Below, piece by piece: positions 5,268-6,682 of a DNA stretch of 6,682 bases; position 1 is the first letter of the stretch; the number at the start of each line of letters is the position of its first letter. The DNA lies in contig JAKSCP010000177.1 in assembly GCA_022360535.1 (NCBI GenBank), positions 1 to 6,682 of the forward strand, read 5' to 3'. The DNA is from Pseudomonadales bacterium (GTDB taxonomy: Bacteria; Pseudomonadota; Gammaproteobacteria; Pseudomonadales; Pseudohongiellaceae). A program made the translations under genes and the position numbers. The notes beneath the pieces are model-generated. The model was not told the origin of the DNA and searched no databases. It was given only the letters and a program-made list of their open reading frames with translations.

Positions 5268-5271
5268 TCCT
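5268..5271 (-). promoter_or_regulatory. Shine-Dalgarno AGGA for serS
   Basis: On the minus strand GCAGGACCTAAAC directly precedes the serS ATG, with AGGA 7 nt upstream. It lies in the 18-nt gap after crcB and is the clearest ribosome binding site on this strand, which fits a synthetase that must be made in quantity within a shared transcript. Confidence 0.65.
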
Positions 5272-5278
5272 GCTAACG

Positions 5279-5656
5279 TCAGAAAACGGCTTTGGCGAGC
5301 AATATGCCGATATAGGCAGCGAATAGGCAGACCACCACGCTGCTTAGAATGTAGAAAAGTGCGGTATTGTAGTTGCCTTCCTGGAACAACAAAAGTGCGT
5401 CCAGCGAGAAAGTTGAGAATGTGGTCATGGCGCCAAGGAAACCTACTATCAGAAGAGGACGCAGGGTTTCTGCCATCTGCAGGCGCTCGCTGAACAGTAT
5501 GAACAATAAGCCGATGAGGAAACTGCCAAGGGCATTCACCGTGAACGTGCCCATTGGAAACCCGGAAGAGGTAATGCTTTGCACACTGGAACTAAGCCAG
5601 TAGCGAGATACGGCGCCCAATGCTCCGCCGATGGCTATAGCAAGATAAGTCATCAT
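5279..5656 (-). CDS. crcB: Fluoride channel CrcB/Fluc
   Basis: A 125-residue inner-membrane protein of the Fluc family, whose members form dual-topology homodimers that let toxic fluoride leave the cell. Hallmarks are GGALGAVSRYW (10-20), GTFTVNALGSFLIG (36-49) with the pore asparagine Asn41, and GFLGAMTTFSTFSLD (72-86), where the TTFSTF segment holds the phenylalanines of the fluoride path and the central sodium site. Four hydrophobic helices are visible at about 3-23, 35-55, 66-90 and 98-122. It is a single full-length gene, not the split pair seen in some Gram-positives. Two tandem ATGs (5656, 5653) follow a GAGAAAG purine run. It lies 25 nt after lolA and 18 nt before serS. No fluoride riboswitch can fit there, so expression is probably constitutive with the operon. 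Confidence 0.95.
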   Translation of the reverse strand: MMTYLAIAIGGALGAVSRYWLSSSVQSITSSGFPMGTFTVNALGSFLIGLLFILFSERLQMAETLRPLLIVGFLGAMTTFSTFSLDALLLFQEGNYNTALFYILSSVVVCLFAAYIGILLAKAVF

Positions 5657-5681
5657 GAAATTGCTTTCTCAATTGTCGGCG

Positions 5682-6332
5682 TTAGGCGCCAGTGCTGTTA
5701 TCGATAATTTCGATATCTGCTGGCGGGCTGAAACTGAACAATTCATCTTCAATATCGACGTTCTGCTGAACAGAGTTGAATTCCCAAACGGTTTGTTGAC
5801 CATTCTTATTCGCGATATGAATGGACTGAATGGCAGCATTAGAGAAACTCAGGGTGATGCTGTTGTAAATACTTTCCAGGGCGAGCGGTGTCAGCCGAAA
5901 CTGTTGGAAAGACTCATCATCAGAATCTAACAGCTGTACTGCGTACTCAGTCTTGAGTTGCTCGGTGTCTCCACTCAATAGCTGAGCTGCTAACTCTGAA
6001 TCTTCACTATTCCAGTCTTCGATAACGAGTTGTTCCAGATCGGGTTGGTAGTTCCAAAGTTTACTGCCGTCGGTAACGACCAGTTCCGGGAATGGTTCGA
6101 TCGTTTCCCAATAGAATCCACTGGGGCGTTTTAATGCCATGCGGATCTCGCTCTCTTCCAAGACACCGCCATCTGACTCCACAATGAGTTGCAAGACATC
6201 CGCTTGCAAGGTTTCGAATTCCTGCAGCAAAGCGTCCAACTGAGCTTGTGAGTCGGTCTGCGCAATTGTGCTGGCAGGAAGCAAGAAACTGGCAGCAGCC
6301 AGAGTATTCAAAAGTCTCTGGAGGAAAGTCAT
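5682..6332 (-). CDS. lolA: Outer-membrane lipoprotein carrier protein LolA
   Basis: A 216-residue periplasmic chaperone that takes lipoproteins from LolCDE and hands them to LolB. A signal peptide is clear: MTFLQR, a hydrophobic core to about residue 19, and a likely cut after ASTIA (residue 24). Family blocks are ALKRPSGFYWETIEP (66-80), with Arg69 at the position of the functionally important Arg43 of mature E. coli LolA, then VVTDGSKLWNYQPDLEQ (85-101), and FSFSPPADIEII (199-210) matching the FTFTPPQGV ending. The mature part is unusually acidic: by hand count 37 Asp/Glu against 7 Lys/Arg. It starts 11 nt after the ftsK stop with no obvious Shine-Dalgarno, so it is probably coupled to ftsK. 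Next to it is crcB; rarA, which often follows lolA in gammaproteobacteria, is not here. Confidence 0.93.
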   Translation of the reverse strand: MTFLQRLLNTLAAASFLLPASTIAQTDSQAQLDALLQEFETLQADVLQLIVESDGGVLEESEIRMALKRPSGFYWETIEPFPELVVTDGSKLWNYQPDLEQLVIEDWNSEDSELAAQLLSGDTEQLKTEYAVQLLDSDDESFQQFRLTPLALESIYNSITLSFSNAAIQSIHIANKNGQQTVWEFNSVQQNVDIEDELFSFSPPADIEIIDNSTGA

Positions 6333-6343
6333 GGCGAGAATGG

Positions 6344-6682
6344 CTAGTCGCGAGGTGGTGGTGGAGCAATGACTTCACGGGAGCCGTTGCTGTTCATTTC
6401 CGATACTACCCCAGCGGCTTCCATGGATTCAATCATGCGGGCAGCGCGGTTATAGCCAATGCGTAACTTGCGCTGTACAGCAGAGATGGAAGCTTTGCGA
6501 GACTCGGTCACAAACCGAACTGCCTCGTCATACAGGGCGTCACTCTCTTCGTCACCCTCTCCTGCCATACCACCGCTCAACATGTCAGCGTCATCGGCAC
6601 TGCGAGTAACCGCATCGATATAAACAGGTTCACCACGACGCTTCCAATCGGCGACTACCCGATGCACTTCCTCATCGCTGAC
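6344..6682 (-). CDS. ftsK: DNA translocase FtsK, C-terminal 112 residues (partial)
   Basis: The frame is open to the window edge and begins VSDEEVHRVVADWK, the end of the RecA-like motor domain, so the start codon and most of the gene lie outside. An acidic linker follows (about residues 28-48 of the fragment), then the gamma winged-helix domain: YDEAVRFVTESRKASISAVQ, RKLRIGYNRAARMIESME and the C-terminal NGSREVIAPPPPRD. This domain reads polar KOPS sequences and activates XerCD recombination at dif. The match to E. coli FtsK gamma is nearly continuous, so DNA-reading specificity is probably conserved. It heads the minus-strand cluster, 11 nt before lolA. The GTG near 6667 is internal, not a start. 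Confidence 0.97.
   Translation of the reverse strand, partial: VSDEEVHRVVADWKRRGEPVYIDAVTRSADDADMLSGGMAGEGDEESDALYDEAVRFVTESRKASISAVQRKLRIGYNRAARMIESMEAAGVVSEMNSNGSREVIAPPPPRD

Noticed and set aside
5657..5681. Fluoride riboswitch upstream of crcB
   Set aside because: Only 25 bases separate lolA from crcB, too short for the aptamer, and no pseudoknot-like pattern was seen.
1..6682. CRISPR array, insertion sequence, toxin-antitoxin or defence cassette
   Set aside because: No regularly spaced repeats, transposase motifs, terminal inverted repeats or small paired toxin-antitoxin genes were found; nearly all the sequence is taken by housekeeping genes.

Overview
The window reads as a conserved chromosomal housekeeping region of a gammaproteobacterium with roughly balanced GC, probably a free-living and perhaps marine one. 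The evidence is the gene content and order: ftsK-lolA-crcB-serS-cysG on the minus strand, converging on tusD-tusC-tusB-tusE on the plus strand, with a yccA-type Bax-inhibitor-1 gene and a tRNA-Ser gene upstream. From memory, Pseudomonas has a closely similar order. A very acidic LolA is compatible with a marine lifestyle but does not prove it. I saw no phage, IS, CRISPR, toxin-antitoxin or defence gene.

Layout. Bases 1-42 may hold the tail of an unidentified plus-strand gene. A strong stable-RNA promoter (47-74) drives tRNA-Ser(UGA) at 89-178. The 310-bp stretch 179-488 has no convincing gene, but it holds a 15-bp perfect inverted copy of the tRNA 3' end, a 14-bp direct repeat, a hairpin and a candidate promoter. 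The seven-TM yccA-like gene follows (489-1154) and ends in a textbook intrinsic terminator. Then come tusD (GTG start), tusC, tusB and tusE, tightly packed. Six bases separate the tusE stop from the cysG stop on the other strand. Reading leftwards on the minus strand are the C-terminus of FtsK (cut by the window edge), lolA, crcB, serS and cysG, with intergenic gaps of 11, 25 and 18 nt and finally a 1-nt stop/start overlap.

How the genes work together. TusBCD and TusE form the persulfide relay that feeds MnmA for 2-thiolation of wobble uridine in tRNA. SerS charges tRNA-Ser, including the UGA isoacceptor encoded here. CysG makes siroheme, the cofactor of sulfite and nitrite reductases. LolA carries lipoproteins across the periplasm, CrcB exports fluoride, FtsK acts in division and chromosome segregation, and the YccA-like protein is probably an inner-membrane protein linked to FtsH proteolysis.

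Novelty. I do not see an undescribed multi-gene system. The points most worth a second look are non-coding or small in scale: the inverted copy of the tRNA 3' end, the 14-bp direct repeat upstream of yccA, the tus operon starting just after a terminator without a visible ribosome binding site, the ambiguous tusE start, the extreme acidity of LolA, and the apparent absence of rarA between lolA and crcB.
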